Origin: Clostridia bacterium
Lineage (GTDB): Bacteria; Bacillota_A; Clostridia; Peptostreptococcales; JAAYPU01
Reading direction: 5' to 3'
Length of the DNA: 8,917 bases
Assembly: GCA_022360735.1 (NCBI GenBank)
Contig: JAKSCF010000134.1
Span: 1 to 8,917 of the forward strand
Position 1 is the first letter of the stretch; every line of letters starts with the position of its first letter. The notes beneath the pieces are model-generated. The model searched no databases. It was not told the DNA's origin and saw only the letters and a list, made by a program, of their open reading frames with translations. Both the position numbers and the translations under genes were made by a program. This document shows positions 1 to 7,760 of this stretch, in pieces.

Positions 1-1276
1 CTTGAAGCATACTCATTGTAAATATACCATTTGTACTCCATGGAATCAATGGTGCCCCTAATGTTCCCGCATCTTCAATTATTCTTGATAAGTTTTCAGG
101 TTTAAGTTTACGTTCTTCAAATAAAGGCCCCATTAAAGTTGCAGTCATAACAGCGGCAAAAGCCATTGACCCGCTAATTATACTTGATATATAACTTACT
201 ATCAAAGTACTGGCTACTAAACTTCTTACAGATTTTATTTTATTTGCAATGGCTTCAAGAATTGTTTCCATTATACCTAAAACACGTACCATTCCACCTA
301 ATCCTAAAGCAAATATCATAAGTGCTACAACACCTAACATACCGGTTATGCCGCCACGATTTAATAATTTATTTAAGAAAACACTACCAAAGTCGCCATG
401 ATATCCACCCCATAAAACTCCAAATGCAGTGCTTATATCTACGCCTTGGTATAAAATAGCAACTACTGCTCCGGCTATTCCTCCAATTAAAATTGATAAT
501 ACCGGAGATTTACCTTTTATAAGAAGACCTAAAACTATAAGTGCGGGTATTAAAGGAATGATTCCTATATTAAATAATTGATTTAATGAAGTTGTAATCT
601 CACTCACTTGAGAATAATCCATCTCATCAACACCATATTTAAAGCCAAGTATAAGGAAAATAATCATTGAAATAATATACGATGGGACTGTTGTATACAA
701 CATTTGTTTTATATGGGTAAATAGATCTGTACCTGAGACAGCAGCAGCTAAATTAGTACTATCCGATAGAGGTGACATTTTGTCTCCAAAATATGCTCCC
801 GATATGACCGCACCGGCAGTCATACCCGCCGGTATACCTAATCCTGCACCTATGCCCATGGTAGCCAGACCTGCTGTTCCCATTGTTCCCCAAGATGAGC
901 CTGTAGCAAGTGAAACAAATGAACAAAAGATCAAAGTAGTAACCAAGAAAAATTTAGGTGAAATGACTTTTAAACCTGCATAAATTAGTGTTGGAACAGT
1001 CCCTGCAGCGATCCAGCTGCCAATTAATAGTCCTACAGCCGCCATAAGTGCTAGAGCCTGCATCGCTTTTCTAAGCATGTCAAATGCCCCATTTTCTAAT
1101 TCATTATAAGAAATACCTAATTTTACAGCAAATGCGCCCATTAACACCCAACTCAGGAACATCATTACTTGTAATTTTATTTTAAAACCTGCCATGCCAA
1201 TGGCTAAAAAAGCTATAAGTGTTACCAATACTAAAATCGAATACCCCAACGTTGGTTTCTTCTTACCACTTGTCAT
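1..1276 (-). CDS. nhaC: NhaC-family Na+/H+ antiporter (3' end cut by window)
   Basis: The reading frame is open from an ATG at 1276 to the window edge, giving 425 complete codons with no stop; family members usually have about 460-490 residues, so perhaps the last 40-60 are missing. It is a polytopic inner-membrane protein. Family marks seen are GSSWGTMGTAG near residue 127, the glycine-rich stretch GIGAGLGIPAGMTAGAVISGAY cut by small residues (about 141-162), GDKMSPLSDSTNLAAAV (164-180) and, near the visible end, APLIPWSTNGIF. NhaC proteins exchange Na+ for H+, but relatives such as MleN exchange organic acids, so the substrate is not fixed by sequence. The start is supported by an AGGAGG at 1284-1289 with 7 bases of spacing. 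It lies 291 bp downstream of iadA on the same strand, behind a structured leader. The family is sure; the substrate is inferred. Confidence 0.93.
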   Translation of the reverse strand, partial: MTSGKKKPTLGYSILVLVTLIAFLAIGMAGFKIKLQVMMFLSWVLMGAFAVKLGISYNELENGAFDMLRKAMQALALMAAVGLLIGSWIAAGTVPTLIYAGLKVISPKFFLVTTLIFCSFVSLATGSSWGTMGTAGLATMGIGAGLGIPAGMTAGAVISGAYFGDKMSPLSDSTNLAAAVSGTDLFTHIKQMLYTTVPSYIISMIIFLILGFKYGVDEMDYSQVSEITTSLNQLFNIGIIPLIPALIVLGLLIKGKSPVLSILIGGIAGAVVAILYQGVDISTAFGVLWGGYHGDFGSVFLNKLLNRGGITGMLGVVALMIFALGLGGMVRVLGIMETILEAIANKIKSVRSLVASTLIVSYISSIISGSMAFAAVMTATLMGPLFEERKLKPENLSRIIEDAGTLGAPLIPWSTNGIFTMSMLQ

Positions 1277-1303
1277 GTATATACCTCCTAATATCTTTGG
1301 ATA

Positions 1304-1319
1304 GTGTCAAGTATGACAC
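1304..1319 (-). promoter_or_regulatory. Small hairpin just upstream of the nhaC ribosome binding site
   Basis: GTGTCA and TGACAC form a perfect 6-bp stem with a 4-base loop, ending 14 bases upstream of the nhaC AGGAGG (1284-1289). It does not cover the ribosome binding site itself. It could be a DNA operator, an mRNA stabilising hairpin or chance. Only the inverted repeat is seen; the role is inferred. Confidence 0.35.
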
Positions 1320-1373
1320 ACCTTTTAATATAAATCTTCTGTTTCAAGGAATAACTAAAAATTTTTTAATATT

Positions 1374-1408
1374 AAAAAAACTATCCTCTAAGTTTTTACC
1401 CTTGATAG
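1374..1408 (-). terminator. Weak hairpin followed by seven U, terminator-like
   Basis: Read on the minus strand, CTATC and GATAG pair (5 bp, with a possible inner AAG/CUU) and are followed directly by TTTTTTT. The hairpin starts on the last base of the long foldback at 1408-1505. The stem is short and AT-rich, so termination would be inefficient. It may end the iadA transcript or act as the expression platform of a nhaC leader. Confidence 0.35.
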
Positions 1409-1505
1409 CACAGAAAACAACTCTACAATACTGATGGAGAACGCTCTACCTGCTCTAGAGTTTCTTTCACATCAGTAAAGACTATAGAGCATTGTTTTTC
1501 TGTGC
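1408..1505 (-). other. 98-bp near-perfect foldback between iadA and nhaC
   Basis: On the minus strand the outer arms GCACAGAAAA and TTTTCTGTGC pair for 10 bp. After a one-base bulge CAA pairs with TTG, and after a two-base bulge CTCTA pairs with TAGAG. Further in, ACTGATG pairs with CATCAGT (7 bp), and the tip has another CTCTA/TAGAG stem with a 7-base loop. The motif CTCTA/TAGAG therefore recurs in the outer and inner stems. The length and bulged architecture suggest a structured RNA leader, a small palindromic mobile element or an elaborate terminator. I do not recognise a named riboswitch in it. The other parts of the 1277-1567 gap hold the two hairpins listed separately, and I see no convincing sigma-A promoter for nhaC. 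Confidence 0.6.
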
Positions 1506-1567
1506 AGCCAAGTATGGGGTCAGTTGACAATGTTTATATTTTGTAATTTTACTCAATTCGTACTTTT

Positions 1568-2740
1568 TTAACGCTCAAAAGTACCTTTAACAATTACCTC
1601 TCCATTTTCCATCATCTTTTTGCCCTTTGCTAAAACCATATCTATATCTAAATTCTCATCCATTATAACAATATCTGCATCGCTTTTAATACCAATGCTT
1701 CCTTTAAGAGGATATATGGATAATAATTTAGCAACATTTGATGTAATAACCTTTAAAGCCTCAGAGAGTTCAATTCCTTCTTCAATGACCATATCTCTGA
1801 ATTCACTGTGCAAAGAATTAAGGGAAGCTGCCACTAATTCTTTGACACTTCTATCAGGATTATATTTTAAAAGACTACCATTACCATCAGAACTCATCGT
1901 AATATTCTCAACAGGTACTTTGTTTTCAATACATTCCATAACTGCTTTGCTAGGTTTTATGGTATCGGCACGCAGGTTACCGGAATTTATACCTGATGTT
2001 ATATCTATCACGCCGCCCATTTTTGCAAATTGAATCGATTGCTCAAAAATTTTTCTATTTCTATTAACATGAGTCGGAAGAAAATGTCTAATGGGAATTT
2101 CAATTTCATCAACAACTTCAATGATCTTATCTAACCCTTCTTTTGCATCACCCAGGTGCAAAACTACTATACCAAATCCACCACTTAACATTCCTCCAAC
2201 TCTAATATCTTCTACTAATTTTATTAGCTCCTGCTTTGTCGGTTGTGATGAACGATGATCAGATATTGCTATTTTAGCACCAATAACTTTATCAATCAGC
2301 ACTATGTCCTTTCGTACACTTCCGGTCATCGTTCGAGTGGGCAGCTCATATGAACCTATAAAAATATATGTTGTTACTCCTTCTGTCTCAAGAGCTCTTG
2401 CTTTGGCAAGTAAAGATTCTAAATGTCTGGTTGTCCCATCTGTACCAAGAAGTCCTACAAGTGTCGTTATACCAAAACCAACAATATTAGATAACATAAC
2501 TTCAGGTGTACGACTATGAAAACCTGCTTCTCCGCCTCCACCAATAATATGCACATGCTGGTCAATAAACCCAGGAACTACTATCTTTCCTTCGGCATTT
2601 ATGACTTCAACATCAAAAATAGGATCATCAAAATCAATTTTTTCATCTATTTTTATAATTTTATTTCCAGAAATCAAAATATCCACTTTCCCCAATAATT
2701 CAGGACCATATACTTTGCCATTTTTAATAAGCTTGAACAT
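1568..2740 (-). CDS. iadA: Beta-aspartyl (isoaspartyl) dipeptidase
   Basis: This 390-residue amidohydrolase, of the same length class as E. coli IadA, cleaves dipeptides joined through the beta-carboxyl of aspartate (isoAsp-X), which arise from damaged proteins and also from cyanophycin breakdown. All key positions known from E. coli IadA have counterparts: metal ligands H62 and H64 (HVH), the carboxylatable bridging K156, H195 and H224, catalytic D285 (SSDGNGS), and substrate residues E71 (GGGGE), Y131 (GSYELP), R163, R227 and S289. Most keep the spacing of the E. coli enzyme with an offset of six residues. It should be a cytosolic binuclear zinc enzyme. The ATG at 2740 has a moderate ribosome binding site, GGAAGAG at 2747-2753, spaced 6 bases. 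nhaC follows on the same strand. A GTACTTTT/AAAAGTAC inverted repeat (1560-1584) spans the stop codon. No residue looks damaged. Confidence 0.95.
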   Translation of the reverse strand: MFKLIKNGKVYGPELLGKVDILISGNKIIKIDEKIDFDDPIFDVEVINAEGKIVVPGFIDQHVHIIGGGGEAGFHSRTPEVMLSNIVGFGITTLVGLLGTDGTTRHLESLLAKARALETEGVTTYIFIGSYELPTRTMTGSVRKDIVLIDKVIGAKIAISDHRSSQPTKQELIKLVEDIRVGGMLSGGFGIVVLHLGDAKEGLDKIIEVVDEIEIPIRHFLPTHVNRNRKIFEQSIQFAKMGGVIDITSGINSGNLRADTIKPSKAVMECIENKVPVENITMSSDGNGSLLKYNPDRSVKELVAASLNSLHSEFRDMVIEEGIELSEALKVITSNVAKLLSIYPLKGSIGIKSDADIVIMDENLDIDMVLAKGKKMMENGEVIVKGTFER

Positions 2741-2769
2741 TTAAAACTCTTCCTTTTCTGAATTTTCTG

Positions 2770-2798
2770 ATTTAACATTTTAGTCATCTACTGGTCAA
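2770..2798 (-). promoter_or_regulatory. Candidate sigma-A promoter of iadA
   Basis: On the minus strand TTGACC (2793-2798, five of six consensus bases) is followed after 17 bases by TTAAAT (2770-2775, four of six). This would start transcription near 2763 and leave a leader of about 22 bases, which is a usual length. It is the better placed of two candidates in this region. Confidence 0.45.
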
Positions 2799-2845
2799 AA
2801 AAAATTTTTTATGTCTTTTTACCACCCTTCCATTATTAAATTTTC

Positions 2846-2887
2846 AAACAGCGCTGTTTATATCTAATTTTGCAAACTTTATGCCAA
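2846..2887 (-). promoter_or_regulatory. Alternative iadA promoter with an abutting 14-bp palindrome
   Basis: On the minus strand TTGGCA (2882-2887) and ATATAA (2858-2863) are 18 bases apart. Directly downstream, and sharing two bases with the -10 box, lies the perfect palindrome AAACAGCGCTGTTT (2846-2859). A palindrome at the -10/+1 position is a typical repressor operator, but I cannot name the regulator. The rest of 2741-3097 holds a tandem repeat, a dispersed repeat and no clear plus-strand promoter. Confidence 0.35.
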
Positions 2888-2938
2888 TACCTAATATTTG
2901 AATTTTCCAATACAACAAAAGGAATCGGGTCAATTATC

Positions 2939-2963
2939 AGCCCATTCACCAGCCCCATTCACC
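2939..2963. repeat. Short tandem repeat, two units of 12-13 bp
   Basis: AGCCCATTCACC is followed at once by AGCCCCATTCACC. The stretch is rich in C on this strand, unlike its AT-rich surroundings. No function can be assigned. Confidence 0.55.
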
Positions 2964-3003
2964 CCTTTTTATCCCGTTTAATCCACAATCCATTGGACGA
3001 TTC

Positions 3004-3031
3004 ATTGTTTGGACCAAAAAGAAACCGTTCC
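3004..3031. repeat. Dispersed intergenic repeat, copy 1
   Basis: ATTGTTTGGACCAAAAAGAA is followed by ACCGTTCC. Copy 2 at 8004-8030 matches it with two substitutions and one missing A over about 28 bp. Both copies are intergenic and lie in the same orientation on the plus strand. In this copy the last five bases GTTCC (3027-3031) also pair with GGAAC (3041-3045), followed by TTTTT, giving a weak terminator-like hairpin upstream of the lipoprotein gene. Confidence 0.6.
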
Positions 3032-3097
3032 TTTTTTTGAGGAACTTTTTCTATAAAAGAAGGTCTAAACTATAAAGTGATTTTGGAGGTAAATGCT

Positions 3098-4009
3098 ATG
3101 GGAATCAAAAAGAAAATACTTTTAATATTATCTATGTTAACACTCATATTTCTATATGGTTGTGGAAGCAGTGAAAAAGCTGAAAGTCCATCGCATAATA
3201 AATCTCAGGATTTTGCAGCGGTAGGATACAACGAAAAGAGTAAAGAAGATTCTTCTCCTGAAGAAGCTATTTTGGATGGTGCCGATATGATAAACAGCCA
3301 ATTTACTTCACAGAAAATAATTTATACAGCAGAAATATCGGTGGAGACAGAGGAGTTTGATAAAGCAGTAGAAAGTATCAGAAGTAAAACCAATGAGGTA
3401 AAGGGGTATATTGAAAATTCTTCTGTCAGAGGAAAAGGATCAGAAGAAAATGACCCAAAACACGGGTACTTTATCCTTAGAATACCAAGAAAAGAGTTTG
3501 AATATATTAAAAAATCAGCAGAAAGCTGGGGAAGCATTATACAAAGTAATTCCAGTGCACAGGATGTTACTGAGTCTTATATAGATACCGAAACAAGATT
3601 ACAAACCCTTCAAATTCAACAAGATAGGATAATGGAGCTTTTAAAAAAGGCTGATAAAATGGAAGATATTATCACCCTTGAACAGGAGTTACAGAGTATT
3701 AGATATAAAATAGAGACCTATACTTCCAGCTTACGAAAAATGGATTCTCTAGTAGACTATTCTACGATTTCTATAAATCTTTATGAAGTTAAAAAGGTCA
3801 CGGTTGTTCCCAAAGGGTTCTCTCAAGAAATAGGTAAAGCTACCAAATCTTCATGGAACATGTTTGGAGAATTTATCAAAGGTGCAATTGTCATCATTAT
3901 ATATGTATTCCCTTACATTTTAATCTTAGGTATAATTGTGGTTATAATAGCTAGAAAAAGAGGAAATATAATAAAGAAAATACCGTTCATGAGAAAGAAT
4001 AAAGAATAG
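3098..4009 (+). CDS. DUF4349 family lipoprotein with C-terminal membrane helix
   Basis: The protein has 303 residues. The N-terminus KKKILLILSMLTLIFLYGC is a lipoprotein signal with lipobox LYGC, so the mature protein should begin at lipidated C22 on the outer face of the membrane. After a charged, probably disordered linker (about 23-70) the DUF4349 region starts near IIYTAEISVETEEF. A coiled coil of about 160-215 (repeated Gln, Glu and Leu) follows, then a short beta-rich part and a hydrophobic helix at about 261-285, with a basic tail on the inner side. The function of the family is unknown; a role at the cell surface is inferred. I chose the ATG at 3098 because GGAGG (3085-3089) sits 8 bases before it; an in-frame GTG at 3077 precedes that site and would spoil the signal peptide. 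The gene seems monocistronic and ends at a strong hairpin. Confidence 0.88.
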   Translation: MGIKKKILLILSMLTLIFLYGCGSSEKAESPSHNKSQDFAAVGYNEKSKEDSSPEEAILDGADMINSQFTSQKIIYTAEISVETEEFDKAVESIRSKTNEVKGYIENSSVRGKGSEENDPKHGYFILRIPRKEFEYIKKSAESWGSIIQSNSSAQDVTESYIDTETRLQTLQIQQDRIMELLKKADKMEDIITLEQELQSIRYKIETYTSSLRKMDSLVDYSTISINLYEVKKVTVVPKGFSQEIGKATKSSWNMFGEFIKGAIVIIIYVFPYILILGIIVVIIARKRGNIIKKIPFMRKNKE

Positions 4010-4039
4010 ATAATTCTTGATTATCTTACAATATTTATA

Positions 4040-4085
4040 ACAAAGAGTTTCTAAAACAAAAGTTTTGGAAACTCTTTGTGCTTTT
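4040..4085 (+). terminator. Strong hairpin between convergent genes
   Basis: ACAAAGAGTTTC pairs with GAAACTCTTTGT, then one T-G wobble, then AAAAC with GTTTT around an AAAA loop: 18 pairs in 4040-4079. GCTTTT follows on the plus strand, so it best serves the lipoprotein gene. It may also stop the ABC operon coming from the other side, where the flank is AT-rich but has no long T run. Confidence 0.85.
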
Positions 4086-4110
4086 AATATTCATGCAACA
4101 GCCTATAGAT

Positions 4111-5838
4111 TTACGAGCATAAAAGCCATTCTTTTGCTTTCTTTTGAGAATTCCACAGGGTTTTAAACAAGTTATCATGACGCATCAGTTCATCATAAGT
4201 GCCTCTATCAACAATCCTGCCTTTTTCAAATACCAGAATCTCATCCGCACCTTTTATGGTTTGTAAATGATGGGCTATTACAATCAATGTTCTTCCCTTT
4301 GCCAGATTAGATATTGCCATCTGTATTTTTCTTTCATTGATAGGGTCTACGTTACTTGTGGCTTCATCCAGTATTACAATGGGAGCATTCTTTAAGAAAG
4401 CTCTAGCTATAGAAAGTCTTTGTTTTTGTCCCCCTGAAAGCCCTGCCCCATTCTCTCCTACAACCGTATCATAGCCCTCCGGAAGGGTCATAATAAAATC
4501 ATGTATCATGGCATTTTGGGCAGCCTCAATGACATCATTTTTTGTAGCATCTTTATTTCCAACCTTTATATTTTCATAAATAGTATCTGCAAACAGCACC
4601 ACATCTTGCATTACGACACTTATATTTTGCAATAAGTAATTATAATCCATATCATTTATATTAATGCCGCCTATCTTGATACAGCCGCTCTTTACATCAT
4701 AAAACCTCAATAACAGGTTGGATACCGTTGTCTTTCCTGATCCCGATGGTCCAACTAAAGCAACTAATTTACCATGCTTCAATTGGATATCAATATTCTT
4801 AAGCTCAAATTCATTTTCTTCATATGAAAATGATACGTTCTCAAAGTTGATTTCAAAGTTCTCCGGTTGTTGTGGTTTTTCAGGATTTTTAATAATATCT
4901 GCATTTAAAATGGTCATAATTCTTTGATAGCTGTCTCTTGCGCCAAGATATTTGATCCAATACCCTTCTAAATTTTCAAATGGTTTGTAAAATTCTTTAG
5001 AGAATATAATAAATAAAATAAAGTGATGCAAATCAATTGTATTATTAAGCAACATGGCTGCCCCAACTATCACAAGCGCTGCAAAACAAAGCTCCATAAA
5101 TACTAAGTATCTTCCGATATATCCTACAACAGATCTTGAAGTTTTTTTACTACTCTCGCCAAATTTAGCAGCACTTGCCTTAAGCCTGTTCTCAAAAGAT
5201 TTGCTTTCAACAAATGCCTTCAATAAAGGAACTCCCTTTGCATACTCTATAAACAGGCTAACCATATCGACTAAATCATCCTGCATATATTTCTGCAACG
5301 CAGCATTCTTCTTTATACCGCTTACAAGCACTAAAACTGCTACCGGCAAGAATGATATCATTGCCAGCCCAAGCTTTAGATTAAGGATGCAGAGCCCCAC
5401 CCCAATAATAGCTGCTGTAATAAAATCAGCAAACATCCTGCTCCACAGATGGGCTGCTATGGATTCCATATTATCTACATCTTTATGAATGATTGTACTA
5501 ATTTCCCCTAAACGTTCTTTGGTGTAAAACCCTAGTGAAAATTTTTTCAATCTCAGGGTGATTTTTTTTCTTATCTTTTCTACTAAACTAAAACCAAGAT
5601 AGTGCTTTAATAAATCTGCAATCACATTAACTACTTGTTTAATAATAAGTATTACAATGAGACTTATCCAATAAGAAGATAATTTATTGAACATACCTGT
5701 ATCACCCAAGATCATATTCAACATATCTAATATGACAACCATCATTGCTAGGTTTAGTAACGCACCTACAACAAAGCAAGCAACAGCGAACCCTTGATAC
5801 ACTCTATCTTTGGTAGACATTAATCTTAAAATATCCAT
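4111..5838 (-). CDS. ABC half-transporter, membrane plus ATPase domains (second subunit, probably iron-siderophore)
   Basis: This 575-residue protein has an exporter-fold membrane domain (about 1-310, with hydrophobic helices near 15-40, 55-75, 133-175 and 240-280) fused to a nucleotide-binding domain. Seen are Walker A GPSGSGKTT (363-371), Q-loop Q411, signature LSGGQ (467-471), Walker B VILDEAT with D491 and E492, and switch H523; all catalytic residues are present. Its ATG lies one base after the stop of the upstream gene, whose last codons contain the GGAGG that serves this start, so translation is coupled. The two proteins have the same length and motif positions, as in a heterodimer. 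With the Fur box upstream, the likely job is ferric-siderophore uptake as for YbtP/YbtQ or IrtA/IrtB, which have the exporter fold yet import. Drug, peptide or siderophore export is the alternative. The ABC call is sure; the substrate is inferred. Confidence 0.9.
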   Translation of the reverse strand: MDILRLMSTKDRVYQGFAVACFVVGALLNLAMMVVILDMLNMILGDTGMFNKLSSYWISLIVILIIKQVVNVIADLLKHYLGFSLVEKIRKKITLRLKKFSLGFYTKERLGEISTIIHKDVDNMESIAAHLWSRMFADFITAAIIGVGLCILNLKLGLAMISFLPVAVLVLVSGIKKNAALQKYMQDDLVDMVSLFIEYAKGVPLLKAFVESKSFENRLKASAAKFGESSKKTSRSVVGYIGRYLVFMELCFAALVIVGAAMLLNNTIDLHHFILFIIFSKEFYKPFENLEGYWIKYLGARDSYQRIMTILNADIIKNPEKPQQPENFEINFENVSFSYEENEFELKNIDIQLKHGKLVALVGPSGSGKTTVSNLLLRFYDVKSGCIKIGGININDMDYNYLLQNISVVMQDVVLFADTIYENIKVGNKDATKNDVIEAAQNAMIHDFIMTLPEGYDTVVGENGAGLSGGQKQRLSIARAFLKNAPIVILDEATSNVDPINERKIQMAISNLAKGRTLIVIAHHLQTIKGADEILVFEKGRIVDRGTYDELMRHDNLFKTLWNSQKKAKEWLLCS

Positions 5839-5839
5839 T

Positions 5840-7573
5840 CTAAATAGCCTCCTTTATCTCCCAATTATCAACCTTATTTTGATTCTCCAACATCTCTTTA
5901 TATAAATGACAGTTATCCACTAATTGGTCATGTTTTCCTTTTCCAACGATCTTACCGTCATTCATAACAACAATCTGATCTGCATTGACAATAGTATTTA
6001 AGTGATGTGCAATCATTATTATGGTTTTATCTTCTGACAGATTATCAATTGCCTTTTGAATGAGATATTCGTTATAAGGGTCTATAGCAGACGTGGATTC
6101 GTCCAGTATAATGATTGGTGCATTCTTTAGAATCATCCTTGCTATAGAAATACGCTGTTTTTCTCCTCCAGATAACTTTGCACCACCCTCGCCGACTAAG
6201 GTATCATAACCATCATTTAATTCCATAATCATATCGTGTAATTGTGCTTTTTTAGCGGCTTCCATCACTTCCTGTCTTGAAGCATCTTTGTTTCCAATCT
6301 TGATATTATCTTCAATGCTTATATTAAATAAGAATACCTCCTGCTGTACGATGGAAACCAATTGTCCCAGTTCTTTTTCATCCATATTCTCAACATTCTT
6401 GCCGCCAATTTTTACAATCCCTTTTTGAGGACTATAGAATCCCATAATAAGATTTGCAGTGGTGCTTTTGCCTGATCCCGATGACCCTACCAATGCATTT
6501 ACCGAGTTTTTCTTAAATGAAAGATTGACATCTTTCAATACCTTTTCCTCTTTATTGTAACCAAATGTAACGTTCTCAAATTCTATATCCGTTGTACTAA
6601 CTGCTTCATTGGTGGTGTTTCTTAATTGTGGATCTACACCTAAAATAGTATTAATATTATTAATGGTTTTTCCAAAAACTATCCTACTATGTTGTAATGA
6701 AGATAATTTAGTGAATGAACCAATGAATATCCCAGCTAATATAATTGAAATAATAAATTGATTTGATGTAATATCATTATTGGTAAGAAGTGATGATGCT
6801 ACTACAACCAATACGATAAGTGCACCTTGAACAGATAAGGCAATTACCCCCATAGGAATTGAGACACCTAACGTCATCTTCCTTACCCACTTAGTATAGT
6901 CATACATGACACCTAGAACTTTTTTTGTTTTGGATTCATCTTTACTAAAGGCCTTAATAACCGATATGGCCCTTACATATTCCACTAAGTCCTCTGACAT
7001 TCTCTTAATAGTCTTGTTATATTCTCCAAATTGTTCTCCCCAGAATTTTTTAAAAAGTCTGGTTAAAATAATCATTATAGGAATGGTAGAAATCATAGCT
7101 AACGCAAGACGCCAATCTACAAAAAGCAATCCTATAAAGATTAATAAAGGAATCAAGGTGGTTTCCAAAATCTCCGGATAAGCATGGGCCAGATAAACTT
7201 CTACTTGCTCTACATCGTGATTGATTATGTTACTAAGATCCCCTGTTTTCCTTTTAAGGAAAAATGATATAGGCAATTTCTTCAAATGATTTATAATATT
7301 TAGTCTGATTTCAACTAAGCTTGAATAAGCAGCATCGTGAGCTATGCGAAGAGAAAAAGTATAAAAACCAGCCTTTAATAACTGACACAGTACAATAGCT
7401 ATTCCAAATAATATAACCCTTTCTCTTGTAAGCTGATTCATTGTATATAGTCTTATTACACCCATAACAATAAACAGCGAAACGATTTTTATTCCAATGC
7501 TTGCAGCCATCAAAACACTTGCTGCTTTATTACCTTTATATTTTTCTTCAACATCAGATTTTTTTGTTTTCAT
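5840..7573 (-). CDS. ABC half-transporter, membrane plus ATPase domains (first subunit, probably iron-siderophore)
   Basis: This 577-residue protein pairs with the next gene. The membrane domain covers about 15-310 (helices near 20-42, 52-75, 138-175, 236-262 and 268-288). The ATPase domain has Walker A GSSGSGKST (363-371), Q-loop Q410/Q411, signature LSGGE (467-471), Walker B IIILDES with D491 and E492, and switch H523. Both subunits appear to keep a catalytic glutamate, so neither ATP site looks degenerate. The ATG at 7573 has AAGGAG at 7580-7585, spaced 6 bases. No substrate-binding protein gene and no separate permease is next to it, as expected for IrtAB/YbtPQ-like systems. A perfect Fur box lies 178 bp upstream, pointing to induction under iron limitation. 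A Fur-controlled siderophore exporter would look similar at this level. Confidence 0.9.
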   Translation of the reverse strand: MKTKKSDVEEKYKGNKAASVLMAASIGIKIVSLFIVMGVIRLYTMNQLTRERVILFGIAIVLCQLLKAGFYTFSLRIAHDAAYSSLVEIRLNIINHLKKLPISFFLKRKTGDLSNIINHDVEQVEVYLAHAYPEILETTLIPLLIFIGLLFVDWRLALAMISTIPIMIILTRLFKKFWGEQFGEYNKTIKRMSEDLVEYVRAISVIKAFSKDESKTKKVLGVMYDYTKWVRKMTLGVSIPMGVIALSVQGALIVLVVVASSLLTNNDITSNQFIISIILAGIFIGSFTKLSSLQHSRIVFGKTINNINTILGVDPQLRNTTNEAVSTTDIEFENVTFGYNKEEKVLKDVNLSFKKNSVNALVGSSGSGKSTTANLIMGFYSPQKGIVKIGGKNVENMDEKELGQLVSIVQQEVFLFNISIEDNIKIGNKDASRQEVMEAAKKAQLHDMIMELNDGYDTLVGEGGAKLSGGEKQRISIARMILKNAPIIILDESTSAIDPYNEYLIQKAIDNLSEDKTIIMIAHHLNTIVNADQIVVMNDGKIVGKGKHDQLVDNCHLYKEMLENQNKVDNWEIKEAI

Positions 7574-7640
7574 TGTATTCTCCTTTTATTTTTTGTTTTA
7601 CGACTATCATTACAGTTTAATATCACACATTCCTCTGATT

Positions 7641-7760
7641 CTATGATTTTTCTATTACCCCATCTGATTCTCTACCTTCTGAAAATTTTCGTGCAAATAA
7701 TGCTAGATTATATGATAAACGTACTGATGTACCTGCTTGAATAATTTTAATGATAATCAT
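7641..7760 (-). CDS. Possible 39-codon small ORF or gene remnant in the ABC operon leader
   Basis: From an ATG in the centre of the Fur box (7758-7760) a frame runs 39 codons to TAG. Its middle reads GTSVRLSYNLALFARKF, a composition that looks protein-like. There is no ribosome binding site before the ATG, and a start inside an operator is unlikely. A 19-codon frame from a GTG on the same strand ends earlier in the leader, at TAA after the hairpin. The region may be the relic of a regulator gene once placed between the promoter and the transporter, or simply chance. I do not recognise the family. Confidence 0.15.
   Translation of the reverse strand: MIIIKIIQAGTSVRLSYNLALFARKFSEGRESDGVIEKS

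Noticed and set aside
1219..1434. Plus-strand ORF of 71 codons across the nhaC start and leader
   Set aside because: It is antisense to the nhaC start and leader, without a ribosome binding site or protein-like composition.
1408..1505. Integron attC site or lysine riboswitch
   Set aside because: The outer arms lack the attC core sites, and I do not see the conserved lysine-riboswitch segments in the right order; a covariance search would decide.
1560..1584. Inverted repeat GTACTTTT/AAAAGTAC as the iadA terminator
   Set aside because: It spans the stop codon, is mostly A/T and is not followed by a T run on the minus strand.
3027..3050. Hairpin GTTCC/GGAAC plus TTTTT as a real terminator or attenuator for the lipoprotein gene
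   Set aside because: Only five base pairs with a nine-base loop; too weak to call, so it is only mentioned with repeat copy 1.
3077..3097. GTG start seven codons upstream of the lipoprotein ATG
   Set aside because: The GGAGG lies between the two starts and serves the ATG at 3098; the extension would put acidic residues before the signal peptide.
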